64,000 bases of DNA from JALSRK01 sp964461995 (GTDB lineage: Bacteria; Acidobacteriota; Terriglobia; Bryobacterales; Bryobacteraceae), in contig CAYWXL010000001.1 in the NCBI GenBank assembly GCA_964461995.1, positions 83,068 through 147,067 of the forward strand, written 5' to 3'. Made by a program: the position numbers and the translations under genes. How positions within the stretch are numbered: position 1 is the stretch's first letter; each line of letters begins with the position of its first letter. Positions 29,098 to 36,679 of this stretch are shown here, piece after piece. The notes beneath the pieces were generated by a model. That model saw only the letters and a list, made by a program, of their open reading frames with translations. It was not told where the DNA came from and searched no databases.

Positions 29098-29514
29098 ATG
29101 ATGAGGCGGCTGACTGGGATACCTGGGTTGTTCTTTCTGGCAGTGATCCTGCTTCTGGCGGAAGGCGCCGTCACAATCACCGGAAGGCTCACCGCATCGC
29201 CGGACGGCGCCCCGGCGATCGAGACGAAGGACGGCCGATTGATCCGCCTCGACGGCGACCGAGAGACCCTGTCAGTCCTCGCCGATACGCGCTTGAAGGG
29301 GCGTGAACTGGGCTTGCGCGGCCGTTATGCGGGAAAAGACCGTTTCCGCCTCGCCCCCTTCCACACAAAGGCCTTCTGGGTGATCGAGAACGGCAGGAAG
29401 CTCTACGTCAGCTACTGGTGCGCCACCTGCGCCATCCGGACCTACACGCCGGGCATCTGCATGTGCTGTCAGAGGGAGACGGAACTGGAGCTCCGCGAAG
29501 AGGACGGACACTAG
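29098..29514 (+). CDS. Small exported protein with C-terminal cysteine cluster
   Basis: 138 residues. A signal peptide (LTGIPGLFFLAVILLLAEGA) then a beta-rich stretch (AVTITGRLTASPDGAPAIET, REDGRL-like segment LIRLDGDRETLSV) and a C-terminal cluster of four to five cysteines in YWCATCAIRTYTPGICMCC. The C-x2-C ... C-x-C-C spacing suggests metal or disulfide binding. I do not know the family. It begins at one of two adjacent ATGs (29098 or 29101). It is divergent from lutA and converges with skp. Confidence 0.72.
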   Translation: MMRRLTGIPGLFFLAVILLLAEGAVTITGRLTASPDGAPAIETKDGRLIRLDGDRETLSVLADTRLKGRELGLRGRYAGKDRFRLAPFHTKAFWVIENGRKLYVSYWCATCAIRTYTPGICMCCQRETELELREEDGH

Positions 29515-29627
29515 ACCTGTGAAGAAGGCTCCACGAAGGCGTTTCCCCCGCAGTACGTGAGGGTCGCATACACTCTCCGCAGCCCGTCTTTTCGCGTCGC
29601 AGCCGAAGATGGCAAGCGCGTCCACCT

Positions 29628-29655
29628 AGGGGAACGGCGTGGCGCTTAGTCCCCT
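29628..29655. terminator. Candidate bidirectional hairpin between convergent genes
   Basis: AGGGGA at 29628-29633 and TCCCCT at 29650-29655 form a 6-base inverted repeat followed by TTT, between the small cysteine protein (plus) and skp (minus). The stem is short and the loop 16 bases, so it is a weak terminator candidate. Confidence 0.3.
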
Positions 29656-29682
29656 TTCGGTGAGCGAGGTTCCGGTCTAGGC

Positions 29683-30288
29683 TCAGGGCTTGGCTGCCGC
29701 CGTCGTCGCTCCTTGGGTGGACCCGGTAGACGATGCAGGCGAAGTCGAGGTCACCGCGGCCGCCTTTTCCGCCTCCTCATCGTACATTTTGATGATGTCC
29801 TGCGTGATGTCCACACCGTTGGCAGCGTAAAGCACAGGCGACTGCGGATTGCTGACGTCCAGAATGACCGCGTAGCCGTGCTCTCTCGAGTACTTTCCGA
29901 TCACGGCCATCATCTTCTGGCCCAGCTCCTGCAGAATCTTTTGTTGCTCCTGCTGGAAGGCGTCCTGGGCGTCTTCCGTGGCCCGGTTCAGCTCGCGCGT
30001 CTTCTGGTCGATCTGGCGGGCCAGCTCACGGCGCCGCTCTTCGCCCATCGTATTGGAGCCCTTGCTCAGCTCGGCCTGCAAACGGTTGATCTCGTCCCGC
30101 ATGCTCTGGAGCTTCTTGCTGGTCGGCTCGAACTTCGCCTGCAAGTCTTGAGCCGCCTTCTGCCCCTCTTTCGTGCCGAGCAAAGCGTTCTGGATATGGA
30201 TGATGCCCACCTTCGTGGGCTGGCTCTCGCTCTGAGCGAACGCACAAGCCGCTGTGATCGTCGCCGCAAGCAATATCTTTCTGATCAC
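29683..30288 (-). CDS. OmpH/Skp-family periplasmic chaperone
   Basis: 201 residues. A signal peptide (IRKILLAATITAACAFA) is followed by VGIIHIQNALLGTKEGQKAA, the family start, then a long coiled coil (FEPTSKKLQSMRDEINRLQ, QKTRELNRATEDAQDAFQQE) and VILDVSNPQSPVLYAANG. The tail is Ala/Thr/Ser-rich and unstructured. Skp keeps outer-membrane proteins soluble before BamA. A GTG start at 30288 is preceded by AGGAG 8 bases away; the first in-frame TTG at 30309 lacks this. It lies 60 bases downstream of bamA in the same direction. Confidence 0.9.
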   Translation of the reverse strand: MIRKILLAATITAACAFAQSESQPTKVGIIHIQNALLGTKEGQKAAQDLQAKFEPTSKKLQSMRDEINRLQAELSKGSNTMGEERRRELARQIDQKTRELNRATEDAQDAFQQEQQKILQELGQKMMAVIGKYSREHGYAVILDVSNPQSPVLYAANGVDITQDIIKMYDEEAEKAAAVTSTSPASSTGSTQGATTAAAKP

Positions 30289-30348
30289 GCTAACCACTCC
30301 TGAAACCAAACCGATTTTAGCATACCGTCCCCAGCGCCCCGGCTCTCC

Positions 30349-33294
30349 TCAGAACGTCCGGCTGATCGTGAAGCGGAACGTAGACTTGTCCTCCCAAAAA
30401 GGGAGAACCCGGCCGAAGCGGGCCACCGCCGAGATAAATGTGGTCTGGTTCGGGAACAACGACCGGTCAGCGACAATCGGAGGCACAATGAGCTTCCGCA
30501 ACACAAATGGGTTGTAGGCCCAATAGAACCGGAATGGCGCGTTGACGACCGGCATCATGATCTGGAACTCGATGCCTGTGGACATACGCAGTTTTTCCGT
30601 GTCAGGGTCCACGATCCCCCGGCCGTCGAAGCCCGCCTGCGGGAACATCCCGTTGAGCTCTGACAACCGGCCGGAGTTCAGCCGCAACTGACTCGGGAAG
30701 ATGATGCGGTTCACGCCCGCATCGGCGAACAGGGCCAAAGTGACCGGGCCGAATAATGGAATCCGGTACTCCACGTTGCCGACCGTCGAGAAGTCGCCGC
30801 CCGGCCAGATCATCTGGTAGATCGGAATCTGTTGCGTTACGTTGATGAAGACCTCGTTGCCCTGGTCATCAACTGTCTTCTGCCGGCGAGCCGAACCGTC
30901 GGAGTTCCGCACCGTCACCGTCGCCACGCTCGGAATCCAGGCCAGCGGGGTGATTCCCCAGATCTCGAACCCGCGGATATCGTTCTCGCCGCCCATGTAG
31001 AAGCGGTTGAACGGCGGCGGCGACAGGCCGCCGTAGCCGGTCACCATGCGGGCCATAAGGTTGAACCCGAGCACGTGGGAGGGCTTTAGAGCCTTGCGAA
31101 AATGCTTGAAGTTGATCGTCGGCGCGATCATCTTCACGTTGCCGCCCAACCCGGCGAACGACAGCGACAGGTATAGCGACTTGCCACGCGAGGGCGTGAT
31201 CGGATGATCGATCGTGTTGTAGATGTAAGCCGGCACGATGCGGCTCGTACGGATCCCCTCAAGCGAATTCGGCCCACTCAAGCCCTGGAAGTTGAAATAG
31301 TCGAAGAACTCCTGTGCGGCGTCCGTCAGAGGCTCGATGTCCTGGACGTCGTAGCCGTACGTAATGCTCACACGGGCGAACGAACGCCGCAGCGGATAGC
31401 TGACGAACGTTGTAAACCCGTAACCCTGGGTCGTATAGTTCAGCAAGTTCTGCGTACCCAGAGCGTTGAACAGCGGGATCAGGTCCCGACCGGTCAGTAG
31501 CGACAGTTCCCGCCCTTGATCGAAATCGAAGTAGGACGTATAGACGGTGAACCCGGCCTGAATCGGCCGGTCGAAGAGGTAGGGCTCGGTGAAGCCGAAC
31601 GTCACGCTCCGCAGCCGCGTGCCGAGCTGCGCGTCGATGGAGAGCGTCTCGCCGAGGCCCAAGAAATTGTTCGTCGCATAGCCGAAGCCCAAGAAGGAGC
31701 CGGCGATGCCGGAGACACCGCCGGTCATGCTCACCGAATTCTTGCCCCGCTCCTTGACGTGGAGGATGATGTCTACGGTCTTTGTTTTCGGGTCCCGGCG
31801 AATATCGACCGACTCTTCTTCCTTCAACGTCTCGAAGTAGCCGAGCTGGTTCAGCCGCAGCAGGCTCACCTCCCAGAGGCGCTTGTTGAACATGTCGCCT
31901 TCGTCGATGAGCAGCTCGCGGCGGATCACCTTATCACGCGTGGTCGTGTTGCCGGTGAACTCGATCCGCCGGACGAAGAACTGGTCCCCCTCGTCGATCG
32001 ACAGGGTGAAATCGATCTGGTCGGTACCTGGGATCGGGTCGAAGTACGGCTCCGGCACCATGTCGATGTAGCCGAACTCCCCGTAAAGCTTCCGCAGGTT
32101 CTCCAAACCCTCGCGCAGCTTCTTCGTCGAGAAGACGTCGCCCTTGTCCATCTTGAACAGGGGCCGCATCAGCGTCTGCGGCGTGCGGAACAGCTTCACG
32201 CCCTCGAACCGGATGTTGCGGAGCCGGTACCGGCGCCCCTCCTCGACGTTGATCGTGATGTCGGCCTTCTTGCCAGGCTTGTTCGGATAGAAGAGGGGGA
32301 TCTTGAACCAGCCGCCGCCGGTGTCGCGGATATTGATCGAGTGGTCCAGTGTACGCGCCGTGAAGTAGCCGCGCTCCTGGTAGAAGTTGCGGATCCGCTC
32401 CTTGTCCTCTTCAAGTTTCGTCGAGTCGAAAGCTTTGGAAAACAGGTTCTCGAAGAGGATCGAGTGCGGGATCCCGATCGGCTTCAGGTTCGCCATCGCC
32501 CGGATGACGGCCCGGTCGCTGAACGCTTTGTTGCCTTCGATGTTGATCTTGCCGACCTTGACCTTCGGACCCTCGTTGACCTTGAAGGTGATCTCGAGCG
32601 AGGACGGCGGAATCTGCCGGATCTGCGGCTCGACGGTAGCGAACTGCCGGCCCCGCTCCGCGAGGAACTCCTTGAGCACGTTCACCGCGTACTGAACCTT
32701 GTTCGGATCGTATTGGCTCTGGACGGAGAGCCCCACCCGGCGCTCCTTGAAACGATCGAGAATCTCGGAAATCTGGATCGACTTGATGCCCTCGTACTTG
32801 ATCGACCGGACCACCCGGCGCTCGACGAGCCGGAACCGGATGATCCAGCCGTACTTGCCCCGCTCGCGCTCCAAAGTGATGTCGTCGAACCGGCCGGTAT
32901 TCCACAGCGCCATGAAGTCCCGGTGGAGCGCCTCCATGTCCAGGCGGTCGCCTTTCTTGGAGAAGATCATGGCCCGGAGAGTGGCCGCCGGGATGCGGCG
33001 GGCGCCACGAAATTCAATCGCTTCGATAACGTCCTCGATTTCAGGCTTTTCCGGCTCCTTCACTTCTTCAGGCGCTTCGAAAGGCGAAGGGGCCTGCTGC
33101 TGAGGCTTTGCGGGCTGTTCGGCCGGCGCTTCCGGTACCTTTTCGAAAGGACTCTGAGACGGCGGGGGCGCTTGCTGTTGAGGAGCGGCCGGCTCTGTTT
33201 GCGCCGAAACAGAAACCGCCAGCAATAGATACGCCAGCGTAATCAAGCACAGTTTGAAACCGGGTTTCAGGCGAAGTCGCCTGGTGAACCTCAT
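30349..33294 (-). CDS. bamA: Outer-membrane protein assembly factor BamA
   Basis: 981 residues. A signal peptide (LCLITLAYLLLAVSVSAQ) is followed by an unusually long Pro/Gln/Glu linker (residues about 28-90), then POTRA domains beginning IEAIEFRGARRIPAATL, RSIKYEGIKSIQISEIL, VGKINIEGNKAFSDRAVI, RNIRFEGVKLFRTPQTL and VRRIEFTGNTTTRDKVI. The C-terminal barrel has NDIRGFEIWGITPLAWIP, FDGRGIVDPDTEKLRMSTGI and ends in Phe (FTISRTF), the expected terminal signal. It folds beta-barrel proteins into the outer membrane. The start at 33294 is chosen for its leader; the frame extends further upstream but only as shadow sequence. The preceding 321 bases are described separately. Confidence 0.96.
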   Translation of the reverse strand: MRFTRRLRLKPGFKLCLITLAYLLLAVSVSAQTEPAAPQQQAPPPSQSPFEKVPEAPAEQPAKPQQQAPSPFEAPEEVKEPEKPEIEDVIEAIEFRGARRIPAATLRAMIFSKKGDRLDMEALHRDFMALWNTGRFDDITLERERGKYGWIIRFRLVERRVVRSIKYEGIKSIQISEILDRFKERRVGLSVQSQYDPNKVQYAVNVLKEFLAERGRQFATVEPQIRQIPPSSLEITFKVNEGPKVKVGKINIEGNKAFSDRAVIRAMANLKPIGIPHSILFENLFSKAFDSTKLEEDKERIRNFYQERGYFTARTLDHSINIRDTGGGWFKIPLFYPNKPGKKADITINVEEGRRYRLRNIRFEGVKLFRTPQTLMRPLFKMDKGDVFSTKKLREGLENLRKLYGEFGYIDMVPEPYFDPIPGTDQIDFTLSIDEGDQFFVRRIEFTGNTTTRDKVIRRELLIDEGDMFNKRLWEVSLLRLNQLGYFETLKEEESVDIRRDPKTKTVDIILHVKERGKNSVSMTGGVSGIAGSFLGFGYATNNFLGLGETLSIDAQLGTRLRSVTFGFTEPYLFDRPIQAGFTVYTSYFDFDQGRELSLLTGRDLIPLFNALGTQNLLNYTTQGYGFTTFVSYPLRRSFARVSITYGYDVQDIEPLTDAAQEFFDYFNFQGLSGPNSLEGIRTSRIVPAYIYNTIDHPITPSRGKSLYLSLSFAGLGGNVKMIAPTINFKHFRKALKPSHVLGFNLMARMVTGYGGLSPPPFNRFYMGGENDIRGFEIWGITPLAWIPSVATVTVRNSDGSARRQKTVDDQGNEVFINVTQQIPIYQMIWPGGDFSTVGNVEYRIPLFGPVTLALFADAGVNRIIFPSQLRLNSGRLSELNGMFPQAGFDGRGIVDPDTEKLRMSTGIEFQIMMPVVNAPFRFYWAYNPFVLRKLIVPPIVADRSLFPNQTTFISAVARFGRVLPFWEDKSTFRFTISRTF

Positions 33295-33300
33295 CAAGAA

Positions 33301-33351
33301 CGATTTCCTTTCCAGACCGCGCCCCCTAGTAGACGTCCTTTCCAGAAATCG
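33301..33351. repeat. Nested direct and inverted repeat in the bamA leader
   Basis: TCCTTTCCAGA occurs at 33306-33316 and again at 33336-33346, a period of 30 bases. CGATTTC (33301-33307) and its reverse complement GAAATCG (33345-33351) enclose them. The element starts 7 bases upstream of the bamA ATG, so it lies in the leader or over the ribosome site: on the bamA strand each copy reads TCTGGAAAGGA, the inner AAGGA serving as the likely ribosome site. Confidence 0.55.
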
Positions 33352-33358
33352 GGTTTCG

Positions 33359-33368
33359 CACGATCGTG
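33359..33368. repeat. Perfect 10-base palindrome CACGATCGTG
   Basis: CACGATCGTG reads the same on both strands and sits between the bamA leader repeat and the candidate bamA -10. It may be an operator; chance is possible. Confidence 0.35.
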
Positions 33369-33468
33369 TGCTGCGCGGGATCGAACCCACCATTTTACCG
33401 AAACCCACTCTCCCACCCTGCCCGGCGCAGCCGAGAGCGCGGACCGGCGGAGAGCGGGCCAGAAGAGG

Positions 33469-33498
33469 TTTAACGGGTCCTCCGAAACAGCCTATACT
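33469..33498 (+). promoter_or_regulatory. Candidate sigma-70 promoter for the FabF-like gene
   Basis: TTTAAC at 33469-33474, an 18-base spacer, then TATACT at 33493-33498. TATACT is a good -10 in otherwise GC-rich DNA. It would give a leader of about 110 bases before the ATG at 33616. Confidence 0.45.
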
Positions 33499-33615
33499 AG
33501 CACAAGGCAGCTCCGCCTCAGCGGGCGAGAATGCCGCTGGCGGCCGGGGGCCGCAGTCCGAGGAAGAAACGACAGCGCCGAGTAGGCGCGAAGAGGAACT
33601 AGGAACACAAGCAGT

Positions 33616-34866
33616 ATGGCGCGTAAAGTTGTCATTACCGGCATCGGGGCGGTGAGCCCTAACGGGATCGGTCGAGAGCAGTTTTGGGAAGCCACCCGGC
33701 AGGGAGTCAGCGGCGTGGGGCGGATCACCCGTTTCGACGCCTCCAAGTACCCGGTGCAGATCGCCGGGGAGATCAGGGGTTTCGACGAGACCCGGTATGT
33801 TTCCGTCAAAGATCGCCCTCATGTTTCCCGCGTGGCTCCGCTGGCCATCGCGGCCGCCCAGGAAGCCCTGGAAGACGCCGGCCTCGACCCGGAGACAGCC
33901 AATCGCGAGGAGCTGCGCGGCGTCGGCGTCCTGGTGGGCAGCGGCGGAGGCAGCCAGGAATTCACCGAGGAACAATATCGGCTTTACTACGCGGGCGAAC
34001 AAAAGAAGTGCAGCGTCTATGTGATTCCCACGTCAACGATCGGCACCCTGGCGAGCGAAGTCTCCATGCGCTTTGGCTTCCGCGGCCTTAGCCATGTCGT
34101 TTCTACCGGCTGCACCTCCTCGACCGACGCCATCGGCTACGCCTACCGGCATATCCAGGCCGGGGTGATCGACACGATCGTGGCCGGGGGCGTGGATGCG
34201 CCGATCGCTCCCCTCATCATTCGCGGCTTCCTGCTCATGCGCATCTTGACGCGCTCGTGGAACGAGGAGCCGTCCCGCGGCTCGCGGCCCTTCTCCCGTG
34301 ACCGGGACGGATTCGTGATCGGCGAGGGCGCCTGGTTCCTTGTGCTTGAGGACTACGAGAAAGCCAAGGCCCGCGGCGCCAACATCTATGGCGAGATCGC
34401 CGGCTATGGATCCACCTGCGAGGCCTTCCACCGCGTGCGCCTCGAGGAATGCGGCGAGGAGCCTGCGCGCGCCATGCAACTCGCCATGAAGGAGGCCGGC
34501 ATCGGCCCCGAAGACGTGGACTACGTCAATTATCACGGCACCTCTACGGAACTCAACGACCGGATCGAGACCAAGGCGATGAAGATCGCCTTCGGCAAAC
34601 ACGCCTACAAAGTCCCGGGCTCTTCACTCAAGAGCCTTATCGGGCATCCTCAGGGCGCTTGCGGAGCTGCCGGCCTGGCTGCCACGCTACTCGCGATGCG
34701 CGACGGCGTCGCGCCGCCGACCCTCAACGTGGACGTGCCAGATCCAGAGTGTGACCTCGACTACATCCCGCACCAGGCCCGGAAGCTGGACATCGAGCAC
34801 GCCGTGGCTAACTGCATCGCCTTCGGCAGCAAGAACTCGGCCCTGGTGCTCCGCCGCCTCAACTGA
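33616..34866 (+). CDS. Beta-ketoacyl-ACP synthase (FabF-like, KAS II type)
   Basis: 416 residues, standard length. Thiolase fold with catalytic Cys in SHVVSTGCTSSTDAIGYA and two His in YVNYHGTSTELND and KSLIGHPQGACGAAGLAA. The last motif differs from the usual GHTLGAAG. The start RKVVITGIGAVSPNGIG is typical of FabF. It condenses malonyl-ACP with acyl-ACP. No acyl carrier protein or FabD is near, so it may serve a specialised lipid or polyketide rather than housekeeping synthesis. The gene stands alone; the sigma/anti-sigma pair faces it. Confidence 0.9.
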   Translation: MARKVVITGIGAVSPNGIGREQFWEATRQGVSGVGRITRFDASKYPVQIAGEIRGFDETRYVSVKDRPHVSRVAPLAIAAAQEALEDAGLDPETANREELRGVGVLVGSGGGSQEFTEEQYRLYYAGEQKKCSVYVIPTSTIGTLASEVSMRFGFRGLSHVVSTGCTSSTDAIGYAYRHIQAGVIDTIVAGGVDAPIAPLIIRGFLLMRILTRSWNEEPSRGSRPFSRDRDGFVIGEGAWFLVLEDYEKAKARGANIYGEIAGYGSTCEAFHRVRLEECGEEPARAMQLAMKEAGIGPEDVDYVNYHGTSTELNDRIETKAMKIAFGKHAYKVPGSSLKSLIGHPQGACGAAGLAATLLAMRDGVAPPTLNVDVPDPECDLDYIPHQARKLDIEHAVANCIAFGSKNSALVLRRLN

Positions 34867-35030
34867 AGTTCGGCGTGAACTGCAAAGTAGGCTGGGAATC
34901 CGCCCCCCGGCCGCCCCGATGACGCCCAGGCTGCGTGAGCTTTCGCCGCGGGCGGCCACCATCTGGCACCGTTCTCCCCGTGGACCCGGCGACAGCCCCT
35001 TGGGGCGCCGCAAAGACATAGAGTTCCCGG

Positions 35031-35858
35031 TCAGGGCTCCCGCCGTCGCAAGGCAAGCTGCTCGGCGGCCCAGCCGGCCAAGTAACCCGCGGCCGTGCTC
35101 AGCGCCAAGACCGCCCCATGCCACAGGAGCAAGTGTCCGGCATGCTGGTTCTCGCAACTAAACTGAAGCACGGTAAGCGACAACAGACCCGCCGCCGCGC
35201 CCACGGTGGCCCCCAACGTCCGGTAGGAAAGCGGAGCCCCGCGGGCGGCCAAATAGAGCATCGCCGCGCCCGGCGGCACAGCGATGAGTACTCCGTGGTA
35301 CGTGCAAGCCCATCCGCCAGAAAGGATCTGCGACGCCCTCTCCCACGGGAACAATACCGCCACCACCAGCGTGAACCCCGAGACGAATGCTCCCACCAGC
35401 CACGAGAGTGGAATGCGATGAAGGCTTCCCGGCGTCATTTGCCAGCTCAAAGACGCAGCCAGCAACACCGCCGCCGTCAACAACACGGCTGTCACGACCA
35501 CCAACTGGACCACACTCATTTGCGCGGCGCCTCCGGGACCGAAGTATGCCACCAGAGCAGCCGTGAAGAGCCCGAATGTGCCGGCGAACCGGGCGGCCAG
35601 CCGGCCAGCGGAGGGCAACGGTTTGACAGGTTGCAACGATTCCTTCAGCTTGCGGCTTACGAGTTCCTGTACGCCATTGGGTAATTCGACCGGCTCACCC
35701 GGCCCCAGCACCCAACTGTACAACCGGCGGCACCGGGCGCAAGACGCCACATGCTCTACCAGCTCCCTTGGAGGTTCTCCGCGGGCGCGGTCGAGGAATC
35801 GGTCCACGGCTTTGTCCGCCTGGGAACAATGCAACTTAACTCTTGCGTCCGTAGCCAT
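35031..35858 (-). CDS. Membrane anti-sigma factor-like protein
   Basis: About 275 residues. The soluble N-terminus has a short zinc-finger-like HVASCARCRRLYSW (His-x3-Cys-x2-Cys, as in zf-HC2 anti-sigma domains). Six hydrophobic segments follow, from AGTFGLFTAALVAYF to VLALSTAAGYLAGWAA. The loop FSCENQHAGHLLLWHG recalls NrsF-type anti-sigma membrane proteins. It overlaps the sigma factor by 23 bases, so the two are translationally coupled. The ATG at 35858 has AGGTGAGG just before; a GTG at 35867 is an alternative. It probably holds the sigma factor at the membrane. Confidence 0.82.
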   Translation of the reverse strand: MATDARVKLHCSQADKAVDRFLDRARGEPPRELVEHVASCARCRRLYSWVLGPGEPVELPNGVQELVSRKLKESLQPVKPLPSAGRLAARFAGTFGLFTAALVAYFGPGGAAQMSVVQLVVVTAVLLTAAVLLAASLSWQMTPGSLHRIPLSWLVGAFVSGFTLVVAVLFPWERASQILSGGWACTYHGVLIAVPPGAAMLYLAARGAPLSYRTLGATVGAAAGLLSLTVLQFSCENQHAGHLLLWHGAVLALSTAAGYLAGWAAEQLALRRREP

Positions 35859-36444
35859 CACCCTCACCTAACAACCGCCGCAATTTCTCGTACGCCCGGT
35901 GCGCCTTCTGTTTCACGGCACCGACCGTTGAGGAGGTCGCCCGGGCCACCTCTTCGAGACTCATGCCGGTGACTTTCAGCATTAAGACAACTTCCTTCTG
36001 CGATTGGGGAAGCTGGTCCAAATATCTCCCCAGTTCGTCCTTCAAACTCATCCCGGGGAGTTCCGGCATTTCGGTGCGTTCCGGGAGCCGCTCCGTCTTG
36101 ACCTCGCGGGAGTCCACCCGGCTCCTCCGCCGGTAGCCGTCCAACCCGGTGTGCCGGGCGATCGCAAAGATCCAGGGCAGCACCGGCTCCGTGGCGCGAT
36201 ACGTATGCCGGGATTTATGAATCCGCAGCCAACACTCTTGAACGAGATCCTCCGTGTCAGACCGCGAATGAGTCGGGCCCGACAAAAACCCGAACAGGAG
36301 CGGCGTCAACAGCCGCACCAACTCGTCGGCCGCCTCGGGGTCGGCTTGCTGGTAGCGCACCATCAGTTCACGGAGCGCTTCCTCGTCAAGCGATCGCCTG
36401 CGCCGGCCCCGGTGTCGCTCCCTCTCGGGCGGCATGAGTTCCAT
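35836..36444 (-). CDS. ECF-type sigma-70 family sigma factor
   Basis: 202 residues. Region 2 contains ADELVRLLTPLLFGFLS and SDTEDLVQECWLRIHKSRHT with WIFAIARHTGLDGYRRR; region 4 has LGRYLDQLPQSQKEVVLML and MSLEEVARATSSTVGAVKQKAHRAY split by a linker. An Arg-rich head precedes region 2. It shares a transcript with the downstream anti-sigma gene. The start at 36444 has GGAAAG upstream; longer in-frame starts add low-complexity Arg/Ala. No target promoter could be deduced. Confidence 0.9.
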   Translation of the reverse strand: MELMPPERERHRGRRRRSLDEEALRELMVRYQQADPEAADELVRLLTPLLFGFLSGPTHSRSDTEDLVQECWLRIHKSRHTYRATEPVLPWIFAIARHTGLDGYRRRSRVDSREVKTERLPERTEMPELPGMSLKDELGRYLDQLPQSQKEVVLMLKVTGMSLEEVARATSSTVGAVKQKAHRAYEKLRRLLGEGDGYGRKS

Positions 36445-36679
36445 TCTAGCCGCTTTCCTACCGGCTGACCCTCGCCGGCCGGCGCGGCTCCCAACAGCCG
36501 CTGCTCGTTCCGGAGCCGTAGCTCCCATCGGATCGCCTCTTCGCCGTCTCGCCCGCACCGCCTGACCGTGAATAACAACGTTCCGTCTCGTCTAACCGCA
36601 CATTCGGTCCACTCGAAGAAGAAGTTACGCCCCTTTCTCCAGCCGGCCCATCCATCGCCGCCGCTTTGGAACCGGTTAT

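Larger units (their letters stand above)
33295..33615. other. Intergenic region between divergent bamA and FabF-like gene
   Basis: 321 bases without a gene. It holds an 11-base direct repeat flanked by 7-base inverted arms near bamA, a 10-base palindrome, a candidate promoter toward the FabF-like gene, and an ATTTTA that could be a -10 for bamA (33392-33397 on the minus strand). A GTTCGATCC-like stretch resembles a tRNA T-loop but no tRNA can be folded around it. Confidence 0.7.

Noticed and set aside
31516..33228. A long plus-strand open frame opposite bamA
   Set aside because: Reverse shadow of bamA with low-complexity Asp/Leu/Val composition and no start signal.
33360..33400. A tRNA T-loop-like stretch (GGTTCGATCCCGC on the minus strand)
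   Set aside because: The flanking bases do not pair as a T-stem, and no acceptor, D or anticodon stem can be drawn.
34687..35157. A minus-strand open frame across the FabF-like gene end and the anti-sigma end
   Set aside because: Composition is Gly/Arg/Ser-rich and it crosses two genes; it is a frame shadow.
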